A stretch of DNA of 64,000 nucleotides, from positions 186,001 to 250,000 of the forward strand of contig FMVL01000005.1 in assembly GCA_900102235.1 (NCBI GenBank), written 5' to 3'. The stretch is from Lachnospiraceae bacterium XBB2008 (GTDB lineage: Bacteria > Bacillota > Clostridia > Lachnospirales > Lachnospiraceae). This document shows, one piece after another, positions 21,156-31,134 of the stretch. Each line of letters begins with the position of its first letter. Position 1 is the first letter of the stretch. The position numbers were made by a program, and so were the translations under genes. The notes under the pieces are model-generated. The model was not told the DNA's origin, searched no databases, and was given only the letters and a program-made list of their open reading frames with translations.

Positions 21156-21635
21156 ATGAAAGATATGGTAGAGATCGAGGTGGTCCTTGATGAGCGATAT
21201 ACAGATCCGCTTGTTACGATCAGGACCAGATCGAATACACAACAGGTCGAGAATATCATTTATGCTATCGAAGACGCATCGCACAGTGATTTTCCGCAGA
21301 TAGCCGCGGTAAAAGATGAAGTGGTGGTATTTGTTCCCCAGAGGGATATCGTAAGGGTACATACGGAGGGCCGTAAGGTCGTAATACAGACGGAAGAAGA
21401 CGTATTTACGGTCAAAAGGACTCTTGCGGGTCTGGAAGATGTGCTTAATCCATCGCGTTTCTTAAGGATATCCCAGTCGGAGATCATAAATCTGTATAAG
21501 GTCAGGAGTTTTGATTTCAATCTGGCCGGAACGATCGGAGTTGAGTTTGACTGCGGTATCAAATCATGGGCGTCAAGAAGCCGTGTCAAGCAGATCAAGG
21601 CGCTTCTTAAGCACAACAGCATAAAGGGGGTTTAG
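21156..21635 (+). CDS. LytTR-family DNA-binding regulator
   Basis: 159 residues. The C-terminal 95 residues are a LytTR domain (FVPQRDIVRVHTEGRKVVIQ, then RISQSEIINLYKV and SRSRVKQIKALL); the N-terminal 50 residues have no receiver domain. This short stand-alone type is normally paired with a DUF3021 membrane protein, which is exactly the next gene three bases away, and such pairs usually regulate their own operon or a nearby transporter. Confidence 0.88.
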   Translation: MKDMVEIEVVLDERYTDPLVTIRTRSNTQQVENIIYAIEDASHSDFPQIAAVKDEVVVFVPQRDIVRVHTEGRKVVIQTEEDVFTVKRTLAGLEDVLNPSRFLRISQSEIINLYKVRSFDFNLAGTIGVEFDCGIKSWASRSRVKQIKALLKHNSIKGV

Positions 21636-21638
21636 AAG

Positions 21639-22061
21639 ATGGACTTAAAAAGCAGATTCTTAATAAACTCACTTATAGGCATCATAGCCGGGATGATCGT
21701 CGGAATAATAATGTGGATGCTAAACTCTCCGGATGGACACGGGAACACAAACTTCGCTCTTCATATGATCATGTCGGGACTGCACGGGTTGATACCTTGC
21801 GGCGCGATGACTGTATATGAGATCGAAAGCTGGGGGCTGACTAAGTCAACGGTAGTCCATGCAACGATAACTCTGGCCACGATACTGTGTATCGAGCTTC
21901 CGATGAAGTGGTTTTCATGGGGCGCAGAGTTCGCGATCGCCATGGTGATATATGTGGTCATTTATGCGCTGATATGGCTCATCAATTATCTTTATTGGAA
22001 ACGAACAGTCAATGAGATGAACGATCAGCTCGAGAGCATCCATAAACAGGAGAAAGAATAA
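21639..22061 (+). CDS. DUF3021 membrane protein, LytTR partner
   Basis: 140 residues with four predicted membrane segments (about 9-28, 40-60, 70-85, 95-120) and a short charged tail (KRTVNEMNDQLESIHKQEKE). Pairing with a LytTR gene is the family hallmark; DUF3021 proteins are thought to hold the LytTR regulator inactive at the membrane. Confidence 0.85.
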   Translation: MDLKSRFLINSLIGIIAGMIVGIIMWMLNSPDGHGNTNFALHMIMSGLHGLIPCGAMTVYEIESWGLTKSTVVHATITLATILCIELPMKWFSWGAEFAIAMVIYVVIYALIWLINYLYWKRTVNEMNDQLESIHKQEKE

Positions 22062-22074
22062 AAAAGGAACGGAT

Positions 22075-22884
22075 ATGCAGTTAAAAGTACTTGTTACCGG
22101 GAAAAACCGCAAAGTAGCCATAGATATCTGCGAGCATCTGGAGGCGGACAGAGGATATGCGACGATCAAATGCGATCCGAACAAAACAGCGGTATTCGAC
22201 AGCATGATATCGGAACTGCCCAAGGTAGTCATCATCTGTCTCGGCGATGAAACCCCCGCTTCCTTTCAGGCATACAATGTCCTGAAACTTGCCATATCAC
22301 AGGGGAATATCACGATCATAGCCGTTACCGATGAAGCGAATGAGAAGAATTTTATTAACAATACCGAACTGGAAAGAGTATTTTTCCTTTCAAGGCCGGT
22401 CTCACTGTTTGCTCTGTATGAAAAACTCGCGGAGATAGAAAAGGAACTTGAGAGCGAAAAGGAGAACGGGGTGTCCGGGTTCAGAGAATATGTCAGCGAG
22501 AACGCGGGAAAAGCCCATGCAAGGAAACATATTCTTGTAGTTGATGATGATTCCGAACAGCTCATGAATATCAGGGATCAGCTTGATGAATTCTATAATG
22601 TTACGTGTGTAAAGTCCGGAGCTGATGCATTCAGATACCTTGCGAAGAAAACACCCGACCTGATCCTGCTTGATTATCTGATGCCGGTGATGGACGGTCC
22701 CGACGTTCTTCGAAATATTAAGGATACACCGGGATTGGAAGATATCCCGGTCGTATTTCTAACCGGGATGACCGAGAAGAAAAAAGTTTTGGCAACGCTC
22801 GCGGAACTTAAACCTCAGGGATACATAGTAAAGCCCGCAAAGAAATCTGCGCTTGTGGCAAAGATCATAGACATTTTGGGGTGA
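22075..22884 (+). CDS. Double-receiver response regulator, no output domain
   Basis: 269 residues. The C-terminal receiver (152-269) is complete: acidic triad VVDDDS, phospho-acceptor D200 in LILLDYLMP, T/S switch FLTGM and lysine K253 in IVKPAKK. The N-terminal 120 residues look like a second receiver fold (KVLVTGKN, VVIICLGDE, IIAVTD, VFFLSRP) that lacks the phospho-acceptor aspartate and so is a pseudo-receiver. No DNA-binding or enzymatic output exists, so it probably shuttles phosphate or titrates partners in the kinase cluster that follows. It ends five bases before the HPt gene. Confidence 0.85.
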   Translation: MQLKVLVTGKNRKVAIDICEHLEADRGYATIKCDPNKTAVFDSMISELPKVVIICLGDETPASFQAYNVLKLAISQGNITIIAVTDEANEKNFINNTELERVFFLSRPVSLFALYEKLAEIEKELESEKENGVSGFREYVSENAGKAHARKHILVVDDDSEQLMNIRDQLDEFYNVTCVKSGADAFRYLAKKTPDLILLDYLMPVMDGPDVLRNIKDTPGLEDIPVVFLTGMTEKKKVLATLAELKPQGYIVKPAKKSALVAKIIDILG

Positions 22885-22888
22885 AAAT

Positions 22889-23491
22889 ATGGGAACGGAT
22901 CTTACATGGCTTAATGAAGCAGGACTTGATACCGAAACGGGAATGTCATATACCGGCGGGCATGATAAGTATATTTCAGCCGTGCAGCGCTTTTTTAAGA
23001 ATCATGAAAAAAACAGGAACAAGATATCGGAGTACCTTGATGCTAAGGACTACGAGAGTTATATGATCACCGTTCACGCCCTGAAGAGCAACGCCAGGAT
23101 GATAGGAGCACAGGATCTGTCGGCGCTGTTTGAGACGCTTGAGATGGCAGCGCGAAACAATGAGTTCGATGTTATCGATGCCACAAACGCAACCGCTTTA
23201 CGGGAATATGACGTCCTCATACAGAAACTGGCTCCCATAGAAAGTTTGGGTGACGTTCGGGCAGCTGATGAGATTTCGGCGGAAGTTGCGAAGGAGACGG
23301 TTGATAAACTCCTTTCGGCACTTGATGATTTTGATGATGAAGAAGCAAAGAAACTGGCGAAAGTGCTGTCCGGATATCCTTTCAGACTGACACAGGCCGA
23401 AAAACTTAAGGACGCTGTTGCGTTCATAGAGGATTTTATGTACGACGAGGCTGCCGACATTATCAGACAGATCGCTATGACGATAGAATAG
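22889..23491 (+). CDS. Histidine phosphotransfer (HPt) protein
   Basis: 200 residues. The HPt signature is seen at HALKSNARMIGA, with the phosphorylatable histidine H63 and the usual lysine three residues later. The remainder is acidic and helical (a second helical segment around 130-200, LLSALDDFDDEEAKKLAKVL). It would relay phosphate between the receiver domains of the three downstream hybrid kinases and the double-receiver protein just upstream. Confidence 0.88.
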   Translation: MGTDLTWLNEAGLDTETGMSYTGGHDKYISAVQRFFKNHEKNRNKISEYLDAKDYESYMITVHALKSNARMIGAQDLSALFETLEMAARNNEFDVIDATNATALREYDVLIQKLAPIESLGDVRAADEISAEVAKETVDKLLSALDDFDDEEAKKLAKVLSGYPFRLTQAEKLKDAVAFIEDFMYDEAADIIRQIAMTIE

Positions 23492-23501
23492 GCTGCAAAT
23501 A

Positions 23502-25994
23502 TTGAAGAAGATTCAAACGATCCTTGCGATCATACTCATATCCGTATTCGGATATATCATAGCCGGTGAGATATTCATGCCGGCCAATACTCCCATGAAC
23601 GGAAACGTCTGTGATACGCTTCCCGGTGATAATTGGGAAAAGATCGGTCCGGACGGGACAAAAGAGGCATTTTCCGTTCCCGGAAGGACTGATTCTGACA
23701 TTACTCTTGAAACCAAACTCCCCGAACATTTCAACAAAGATTACAACGTATTATGCTTCCGCGGAATGGACATGGAGGTCTATGTAGGCGGTGAGGAAAG
23801 AGCGGTATATAAAACAGAAGATTACCGCCTGCTCGGAGACAGGTCCGCCGAATGCTATGTCATGGCTTCGATATATCCCGATGATGCGGGAAAAGTGCTT
23901 CGCGTACACTACGAGTACAATTCCGGCATGGTATATGAGGTATGTATCGGAACAAGACTGGGGATACTGGCGTATCTGTTCAGAACATACGGACTGGAAT
24001 TGTTTGTCGGGATGGCACTTTTGCTTCTGGGATTCATTTGCCTGATCGCGGCCGTAACATACAAGTTTATCCATCACAAATATCTGGAAATGGAGCACCT
24101 GTCCATCGGTGTCATAATAGGCGCCTGCTGGGTATTGTCCAATTCTATATTCAGGCAGCTTTACACAAGGAATATTTCGGTCATGTCCGATATACCGTTT
24201 TTGATGGTAATGGTCATGCCGCTGCCGTTCTTTGTTTTTTTGAATTCGCTCCAAAAAGGCCGTTACGCAAAACCGCTCGGGTGTGCAGCGATCGTTGTGA
24301 TGCTGAATTTTGCCGTTTGCACAGTGCTTTTCATATCAGGAAAAGTACCGCTGGTTGACAGTTTTCTAAGCTCTGCCGTATGTGCACTTGTCGGGATCAT
24401 CATAATGTTTGCCACACTGCTGATGGATCTGAAAAAACATCTGCTGACATCATACAGGTTTGTGGCAGCAGGCTTTGTTGTTCTGGCTGTTGCGGCAACC
24501 ATTCAGATATTTGCGTATGCATTTGCTCACAACGGAGTGTTCTCCGGGCTGTTCATGGCGCTTGGCCTGTTCGGATTCATGATCTGCTCCATAATACATA
24601 CGATCAAACAGCTCATCGGCATAAGACTTGAAGCAAACGAGCTTATTCATATAAACAAGGCCAAGGATGATTTTCTGGCAAATATGTCCCATGAGATCAG
24701 GACTCCGCTTAACGGGATACTCGGGATGGATGAGATGATCATCAGGGACACAAAGGAGAGCAGGATCAGAGAATATGCTTTTGAGATCAAGAGCGCAGGC
24801 AATACGCTGCTTTCGATAATCAATGATATTCTGGATCTTTCCAAGATAGAATCCGGTAATTTTGAGATAATTCCGGGGGAATACGACATTGCCTCGGTTC
24901 TGAATGATGTACTCAATATGACAAAACACAGGGCCGAAAAGAAAGGTCTTGCTTTTGACATAAACATATCCGAATCGATCCCTTCAGTCCTTGAGGGCGA
25001 TGAGATCAGGATCCGTCAGATAATGCTCAACATCATCAACAATGCCATCAAGTATACACAGGAGGGCAGTGTTTCGGTGGATGTATCTTCGGAACCGATA
25101 ATGATGGGCAATTCCATCAATCTGCTGGTCAGGGTAGAGGATACCGGAATGGGCATAAAAGAGGAAGACAAGGACAAGCTTTTCAAGAGTTTTCAGAGGC
25201 TTGATGAGAGAAAAAATCACAGCATAGAAGGAACAGGCCTGGGACTTCATATCACAAGCAGCCTTCTTCAGATGATGGATGGGAGTATTTCCTTTGAGAG
25301 TGAGTATGGTAAAGGAAGCGTATTTAGCATTACGGTACCTCAGAAGGTAGTCAAGGCTGCGCCGATAGGAGAGTTTTCAAAAGCGGTCAGGGAGTATCTC
25401 GGGAACATGGATACGGATGAGGTTGGATTGTACGCCCCGTCAGCACGGCTGCTGGTTGTCGATGATAATGAAATGAACCTTGATGTAATGGAAGGGCTTC
25501 TTCGGGATACAAAGATCCCCACCGATTATGTGGAGTCGGGAGCTGCATGCATTGAGAAGGTTCAAAGCACCAAATATGACTGTATCCTTCTTGATCAGAT
25601 GATGCCGGGCATGAGCGGGGAGGAAGCATTAAATGAGATGGTAAGGCTGGATATCCTTAAAGGCACTCCCGTCATCGCACTTACAGCGGACGCGATAATA
25701 GGTGCCAAGGAAAGTTATCTGGCCAAAGGTTTTACCGATTATATATCGAAACCCGTAAAATATGAAGTTCTGGAAGCGGTCCTTAAAGAGTATATACCGA
25801 AGGAAAAACAACTGTCTCCGAGCGGTGCGGATGAGCTCCCGGTAATGCTCATATGGGGCGATGATCCGGAAAAACTGAAGCAGGAAAAAACAAGACTCGA
25901 CGGAATATATAAATGCGTATGCGTGGTCGGGGAAGCCGCAAAGGATAAATTTCTTAAGACGCATGAGACCTCGGGGATCATGAACGTTGTGTAG
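23502..25994 (+). CDS. Hybrid histidine kinase with 7TM-type sensor
   Basis: 830 residues starting at TTG (no ATG is available before the first membrane segment; the binding site is weak). Order: N-terminal membrane segment (3-22), an extracytoplasmic domain of about 130 residues, seven further hydrophobic segments (about 155-375) as in 7TMR-DISM sensors, HisKA with H397 in [12 protein letters not shown], HATPase_c with [16 protein letters not shown] and GTGLGL, and a receiver with VVDDNEMN and [12 protein letters not shown] tail of about 55 residues after the receiver (from PVMLIWGDDPEKLKQE) recurs in the other two kinases of the cluster. Confidence 0.9.
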   Translation: MKKIQTILAIILISVFGYIIAGEIFMPANTPMNGNVCDTLPGDNWEKIGPDGTKEAFSVPGRTDSDITLETKLPEHFNKDYNVLCFRGMDMEVYVGGEERAVYKTEDYRLLGDRSAECYVMASIYPDDAGKVLRVHYEYNSGMVYEVCIGTRLGILAYLFRTYGLELFVGMALLLLGFICLIAAVTYKFIHHKYLEMEHLSIGVIIGACWVLSNSIFRQLYTRNISVMSDIPFLMVMVMPLPFFVFLNSLQKGRYAKPLGCAAIVVMLNFAVCTVLFISGKVPLVDSFLSSAVCALVGIIIMFATLLMDLKKHLLTSYRFVAAGFVVLAVAATIQIFAYAFAHNGVFSGLFMALGLFGFMICSIIHTIKQLIGIRLEANELIHINKAKDDFLANMSHEIRTPLNGILGMDEMIIRDTKESRIREYAFEIKSAGNTLLSIINDILDLSKIESGNFEIIPGEYDIASVLNDVLNMTKHRAEKKGLAFDINISESIPSVLEGDEIRIRQIMLNIINNAIKYTQEGSVSVDVSSEPIMMGNSINLLVRVEDTGMGIKEEDKDKLFKSFQRLDERKNHSIEGTGLGLHITSSLLQMMDGSISFESEYGKGSVFSITVPQKVVKAAPIGEFSKAVREYLGNMDTDEVGLYAPSARLLVVDDNEMNLDVMEGLLRDTKIPTDYVESGAACIEKVQSTKYDCILLDQMMPGMSGEEALNEMVRLDILKGTPVIALTADAIIGAKESYLAKGFTDYISKPVKYEVLEAVLKEYIPKEKQLSPSGADELPVMLIWGDDPEKLKQEKTRLDGIYKCVCVVGEAAKDKFLKTHETSGIMNVV

Positions 25995-26008
25995 AAAGGC
26001 ATGTGAAC

Positions 26009-27517
26009 ATGGATAAAGATGTCCGCATAAAAGAACTTGAAAAAGAAAATCATATATTAAAGAGAGAGTACCGGAGATTACAGCAGGATCTGTCAATGCT
26101 GTCCAATCTTAATGATTATGCATCAAGGCTGCGTAAGTTCAACGAGGAAAAGGTTGTAGCCGCCAACAATGCCAAGAGCAATTTTCTTGCCAACATGTCC
26201 CACGAGATCAGAACACCTATGAATGCGATCATAGGAATGGACGAGATAATCCTTCGCGAAACGACGGACAACAGCATCAGAAAACATGCACTTGATATCC
26301 GAAGTGCAGGGAAAACGTTATTGTCGATCATTAATGATATTCTTGATCTTTCCAAGATAGAATCCGGCAAAATGGAGATCATACCGGTAAAGTATGACAG
26401 TTCTTCCGTCTTTACGGATATCGTAAACATGACGATGAAGAGGGCAAACGATAAAGGTCTCGTTTATGAAATGAATGTTGATGGTGATATTCCTGCAACG
26501 CTTTACGGTGATGAGATCAGGGTCCGTCAGATCATGCTCAATATAATAAACAACGCCATTAAATATACCGAGGAAGGAAAGGTATCCATAGATGCGTCAT
26601 ATGACATGGATCGGGAGAAGCTCATAATCAGGGTCAGTGATTCCGGGATAGGTATTCGCGAAGAAGACCAGCAGAAACTGTTTGATTCCTTCAGCAGGCT
26701 TGAAGAGACCAGAAACAGGAATATAGAGGGGACCGGACTCGGACTCAATATCACTAAGCAACTGGTTGACATGATGGATGGAGAGATAGGTGTCAGCAGC
26801 AGATACGGAAGCGGGACGGTCTTTACCGTAAGTATAGTGCAAAAATGCATCGATCCGTCACCTATAGGGGATTTTGGCCGAAGCATCGAAAAAGCAGCTG
26901 TGGAGAATGAATCCAAACGATCGAAGCTATATGCTCCTGACGCAAGGATACTTATCGTTGATGATAATGAGATGAATCACGAGGTGATAACCGGCCTTAT
27001 TTCGGATACCCGCATACAGGTGACAAATGCCATGTCGGGACCGGAGTGTCTTGAATATCTGCGTGAGAGCAGTTTTGACATGATATTTCTGGATCAGATG
27101 ATGCCGGGTATGTCCGGAACGTCCACACTGAAAGTAGTAAAAGATGAAAAACTTGCAGAGAATGTTCCCGTGATAGCGCTTACTGCGGACGCGATAGTGG
27201 GAGCAAGGGATATGTATCTGAGAGAAGGATTTACCGATTATCTGTCAAAACCGATCATGTACGAGGAACTTGAGGCAATACTGTTTAAGTATCTTCCGGA
27301 AGATAAGATCGATACGGATGAACATTTGGGACAGGATGCTGATGCGCTGCCGGTCGTGCTTGTCATCAGCGATTCATCTGCAACACTCTCACAGGTCAGA
27401 AGCTTTCTTGGAAAAGGGTGTAAGGGAGTGTTTGTCAGGAACGACGAACAGGCCGGAAGGTATCTTAAAGAGCATACGGTCGATTATGTGATCAGAGACG
27501 GAAGGAGCATGACGTGA
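26009..27517 (+). CDS. Soluble hybrid histidine kinase
   Basis: 502 residues without any membrane segment. N-terminal coiled coil (1-55, KELEKENHILKREYRRLQQD), HisKA with H65 in [12 protein letters not shown], HATPase_c ([22 protein letters not shown]), a receiver ([22 protein letters not shown]) and the recurring tail (PVVLVISDSSATLSQVRSF). The ATG at 26009 is preferred over GTG 26003 because the AAGG site sits nine bases ahead of it. It overlaps the FIST gene by four bases, so the FIST protein is a likely sensory partner for this domain-poor kinase. Confidence 0.9.
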   Translation: MDKDVRIKELEKENHILKREYRRLQQDLSMLSNLNDYASRLRKFNEEKVVAANNAKSNFLANMSHEIRTPMNAIIGMDEIILRETTDNSIRKHALDIRSAGKTLLSIINDILDLSKIESGKMEIIPVKYDSSSVFTDIVNMTMKRANDKGLVYEMNVDGDIPATLYGDEIRVRQIMLNIINNAIKYTEEGKVSIDASYDMDREKLIIRVSDSGIGIREEDQQKLFDSFSRLEETRNRNIEGTGLGLNITKQLVDMMDGEIGVSSRYGSGTVFTVSIVQKCIDPSPIGDFGRSIEKAAVENESKRSKLYAPDARILIVDDNEMNHEVITGLISDTRIQVTNAMSGPECLEYLRESSFDMIFLDQMMPGMSGTSTLKVVKDEKLAENVPVIALTADAIVGARDMYLREGFTDYLSKPIMYEELEAILFKYLPEDKIDTDEHLGQDADALPVVLVISDSSATLSQVRSFLGKGCKGVFVRNDEQAGRYLKEHTVDYVIRDGRSMT

Positions 27518-28701
27518 GGTCATTACAGGCATTTACAAAAGAAGTGGATGATATCGCAATGGCGGTCTCACAGCTACGAGACGGGATTGATACTTCTCTT
27601 CTTATGAACAACACATGCGGTATTGTTTTCTGCGGATTCGAACCGGATATGGAAGAACTTGTAAAAAGACTCAGCGAGGCGTTTGATTTTCCGTTTTTCG
27701 GGTGTACCGGTATAGGAATCCTCTCAACCGAAGGCTACTCGCAGAGCAGTATATCTTTGCTTGTTCTTACGGCGGACGATGTCAGCTTTTCGATCGGGAT
27801 GACACGTGACATAGAAGGGTCAGACGATATATGCGCATTTGCGGATACATATAATGAATGCAGAGAGTTACTTCATGATGAAGCAAAGCTGATATTTACA
27901 TATGTTCCATGGCTTACAAATGTCACGTTTGATGATATCGTCAGTCTTCTTGACAAAGAATCGGGTCAGGTCCCTGTTTACGGAGGAGTAGCTTCTGACG
28001 GTTGGACGTTTGATTCAACATATGTGTTTACGAATGAAGGTATTTCGCAAAGCTGTGGCGTAATGATGGTGGTGTCCGGTAATGTCAGGCCGATATGTAC
28101 GATAGAACACTCTACTACGCTTACTACTAACCTTCATAAAACAGTTACTAAAGCAGAAGGCACGGTTGTGTATGAGCTTGACGGACGTCCGGTTACCGAT
28201 TTTATCCGGGAGATGGGACTTATAACCGATAAGACGCAGGTGATCCTTGATTTCCTCGGGACGCCGTTTCTGGCTACGCAGAAAACGAGCGACGGGGATG
28301 AGATAGATACGCTTCGTTGTCTGGGAGTCATAGATCATGAAAATCACTCATGCGGATACATCGGAAGGATCGATGAGGGCTCGGAACTCAATATGGTGCT
28401 CATATCCAAGGAGGATATCGAAGCATCGGTCAAGATGGCATTTGATGAGATATTGGAGAAGATCTCACAATCCCGGGATTATGCATACAGCAGCATATTC
28501 TGCTCTTCCTGCGCGGCGCGCTATTGTTTATTGGTGGCAGATAAAAATGCTGAAGGCCGCGCTTACGAAGGACGTCTTCCGGACGGATTGAATGTACAGG
28601 GTGTATATATATACGGTGAATTCTGCCCCGCTAAGGGCAAGCAAAACGGAAGATTATATAACGTTCTTTCGAACGAGACATTTACGATACTGGCTATCTA
28701 G
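27514..28701 (+). CDS. FIST domain sensory protein
   Basis: 395 residues: a FIST_N domain (about 30-215, with [35 protein letters not shown] and VYGGVASDG) and a FIST_C domain (about 220-375, ending [20 protein letters not shown]). FIST proteins bind small ligands and are commonly found beside kinases. GTG start, overlapping the kinase stop codon by four bases behind a GGAAGGAG site, which points to coupled translation with that kinase. Confidence 0.9.
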   Translation: MRSLQAFTKEVDDIAMAVSQLRDGIDTSLLMNNTCGIVFCGFEPDMEELVKRLSEAFDFPFFGCTGIGILSTEGYSQSSISLLVLTADDVSFSIGMTRDIEGSDDICAFADTYNECRELLHDEAKLIFTYVPWLTNVTFDDIVSLLDKESGQVPVYGGVASDGWTFDSTYVFTNEGISQSCGVMMVVSGNVRPICTIEHSTTLTTNLHKTVTKAEGTVVYELDGRPVTDFIREMGLITDKTQVILDFLGTPFLATQKTSDGDEIDTLRCLGVIDHENHSCGYIGRIDEGSELNMVLISKEDIEASVKMAFDEILEKISQSRDYAYSSIFCSSCAARYCLLVADKNAEGRAYEGRLPDGLNVQGVYIYGEFCPAKGKQNGRLYNVLSNETFTILAI

Positions 28702-28712
28702 GTGAATCGCAT

Positions 28713-31112
28713 ATGAATAATACTGTCAATAACAGCATAAAAGAACGAATAAAGATACGCTTACATAAAAAGTCGGGAATGATCATACCGATGATCTTTC
28801 TGTTCATATTCATGACGGTCATGGTGATCTATACAACAAAGCTTATGTATAACGTAGCCGTATCCAATTCGAATGCTGTCATGGAAGACAGGATACTGAC
28901 GGTATCCGCAATGATCAACAATCATATAAACACTGCGGAGAACGTACTTCATGTTGCCGGCGACAGCGTACACCACATGCTGATAAGCGGTACCACCACG
29001 GCGAGGATACATGAATTCCTTGTAGATGAAACCGAAAATGTCACCGAGCAGTTTGACGAGAATTATACCGGTATTTACGGCTATATCATGGGTAAATACA
29101 TAGACGGTCTTAACTGGGTCCCTCCGGAAGATTATGACCCGAAGAGCCGCGATTGGTTCACAGAGGCAATGGCTGCCGATGGAAATGTTGTATTTACGAT
29201 GCCTTATATCGATGCACAGACAGGTAATCTTATAGTATCGGTCTGCAGAATGCTGCCGGACAGACAAAGCGTCATCGCGCTTGATGTCCAGCTTAAGGGA
29301 ATACAGTCGATGATGAGCGAGCTTACGCTTAACGGAAAAGGTTACGGATTTGTGATCGACAGGGACGGCATGCTGATAGCTCATCGCGATGGCTCCAAAA
29401 AGGGGACAAACATATGTGATACGGAAGGCGGACGGGAATTCCTCAATGCCATTAACGGGGCTGATTCCGGGAGCTTTACGTATACGTGGGACGGCGAACT
29501 GAACACGGTATATGTCAATAAGATAGCAAACGACTGGAATACGGTTTTGGTCGTAAGCGATCATGATCTGTATTCCGAAGTCAGAAGCCAGCGAGTGATC
29601 ATCATCTTGATCTGTGCCCTCATATTCCTGATGATCACCGCGATCTATTATGTAGGACACAGGAATGAACAGAAGTACAACAAAGAGATGGAGGAGATGA
29701 GGCTCGAAGAGCAAAAGACCGCATATGAACGTAAGGTCCTCGAGCTTGAGAAAGACGCGGCGGATGCTTCAAACAAGGCGAAGAGTGATTTTCTTGCAAA
29801 CATGTCCCATGAGATACGAACACCGATGAATGCGATCATCGGAATGGATGAGATGATACTTCGTGAAAAGGTATCCGATAAGGTCCGCAAATATGCCCTT
29901 GATATCCAAAGCGCAGGCAAGACACTCCTGTCCATAATCAATGATATACTCGACTTTTCCAAGATCGAATCCGGCAAGATGGAACTTGTCCCGGTTGAAT
30001 ACGGGTTTGCATCCGTGATGAACGATATCGTGAATATGACCATGAAGAAGGCCCGGGATAAAGGCCTTACATATGATCTTACCGTATCAAAAGACATACC
30101 CTCCGTTCTTCTCGGCGATGAGATAAGAGTCCGTCAGGTCATGCTGAATCTTATCAACAACGCGATCAAGTATACCCATGAAGGGACCGTGGCTGTTGAT
30201 GTTTCTTTTGATGATAACACCGATATGCTCCGTGTGATCGTGTCGGATACCGGTATAGGCATAAAGAATGAGGATCTCGGGAAACTGTTCGGATCCTTCC
30301 AGAGACTGGATGAGGACAGGAACAGGAATATCGAAGGTACCGGTCTGGGGCTTAACATCACGATGCGTCTTGTAAAGATGATGGAAGGTACGATCGGTGT
30401 CAGCAGCAAATACGGAGAAGGAACGACATTTACGGCTACGATGAAACAGGAGGCGGTAGACAGGACTCCTGTCGGAGATTTTGCGGACAATCTTTCGAGA
30501 CTTCAGGATGCAGGCGAGGAATATAAACCGGCATTTGTAGCTCCGAAAGCCAAAATACTTGTTGTTGATGATAATGATATGAACCTGGAGGTCTTTGCGG
30601 CACTTCTTGAAGATACAAAGATACGGGTCACAACCGTCGAATCGGGCAGGGAATGTATAGAAATACTAAGGGAGAATGCATTTGATCTGATATTCCTTGA
30701 CCAGATGATGCCGGGAATGTCGGGAGTCCAGACACTTGAAGCCATACGCGGCGATCATATTGCGGATGATACGAAGGTTATAGCGCTTACCGCAGATGCG
30801 ATCGTCGGAGCGAAGGAGAATTATCTCAGGGAAGGCTTCACGGATTATCTGAGCAAACCCGTTATGTACGAGGCACTTGAAGAGTTGCTTATCAGATATC
30901 TTGATCCGTCGCTGATACAAAACGATGATGAGGAGTCTAAGAGTGCTCAGGAAGAGAACCCGGCGGAGGAAGAAAAGCCGGTTGTCATCGCGATCTCCCG
31001 ATCATCCGACAAACTGCGTGATCTTAAAGAGTTACTCGGAGGCGGATACAAGGGAGTTTTTGTCAAAGATATGGACAGCGCGGCAAAATATGTCGAAAAG
31101 AACAGATCATAA
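28713..31112 (+). CDS. Hybrid histidine kinase with dCache sensor
   Basis: 799 residues. Membrane segments at about 23-43 and 295-314 enclose an extracytoplasmic double-Cache domain with the family pattern [28 protein letters not shown] and [16 protein letters not shown] coiled-coil linker (320-355) replaces a HAMP domain. HisKA has H366 in [12 protein letters not shown]; HATPase_c has [16 protein letters not shown] and GTGLGL; the receiver has VVDDNDMN and [11 protein letters not shown]. The recurring tail ([19 protein letters not shown]) closes the protein. Confidence 0.92.
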   Translation: MNNTVNNSIKERIKIRLHKKSGMIIPMIFLFIFMTVMVIYTTKLMYNVAVSNSNAVMEDRILTVSAMINNHINTAENVLHVAGDSVHHMLISGTTTARIHEFLVDETENVTEQFDENYTGIYGYIMGKYIDGLNWVPPEDYDPKSRDWFTEAMAADGNVVFTMPYIDAQTGNLIVSVCRMLPDRQSVIALDVQLKGIQSMMSELTLNGKGYGFVIDRDGMLIAHRDGSKKGTNICDTEGGREFLNAINGADSGSFTYTWDGELNTVYVNKIANDWNTVLVVSDHDLYSEVRSQRVIIILICALIFLMITAIYYVGHRNEQKYNKEMEEMRLEEQKTAYERKVLELEKDAADASNKAKSDFLANMSHEIRTPMNAIIGMDEMILREKVSDKVRKYALDIQSAGKTLLSIINDILDFSKIESGKMELVPVEYGFASVMNDIVNMTMKKARDKGLTYDLTVSKDIPSVLLGDEIRVRQVMLNLINNAIKYTHEGTVAVDVSFDDNTDMLRVIVSDTGIGIKNEDLGKLFGSFQRLDEDRNRNIEGTGLGLNITMRLVKMMEGTIGVSSKYGEGTTFTATMKQEAVDRTPVGDFADNLSRLQDAGEEYKPAFVAPKAKILVVDDNDMNLEVFAALLEDTKIRVTTVESGRECIEILRENAFDLIFLDQMMPGMSGVQTLEAIRGDHIADDTKVIALTADAIVGAKENYLREGFTDYLSKPVMYEALEELLIRYLDPSLIQNDDEESKSAQEENPAEEEKPVVIAISRSSDKLRDLKELLGGGYKGVFVKDMDSAAKYVEKNRS

Positions 31113-31134
31113 AATCGATATCAAGGAGACAGCC

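Noticed and set aside
24984-25250. Minus-strand ORFs within the kinase genes
   Set aside because: They mirror conserved kinase coding sequence and have no binding sites or recognisable products.
30925-31134. Extended start for the DUF3798-type lipoprotein
   Set aside because: The extra 70 residues overlap the dCache kinase gene in another frame; the ATG at 31135 gives a clean lipoprotein signal and has AAGGAG.
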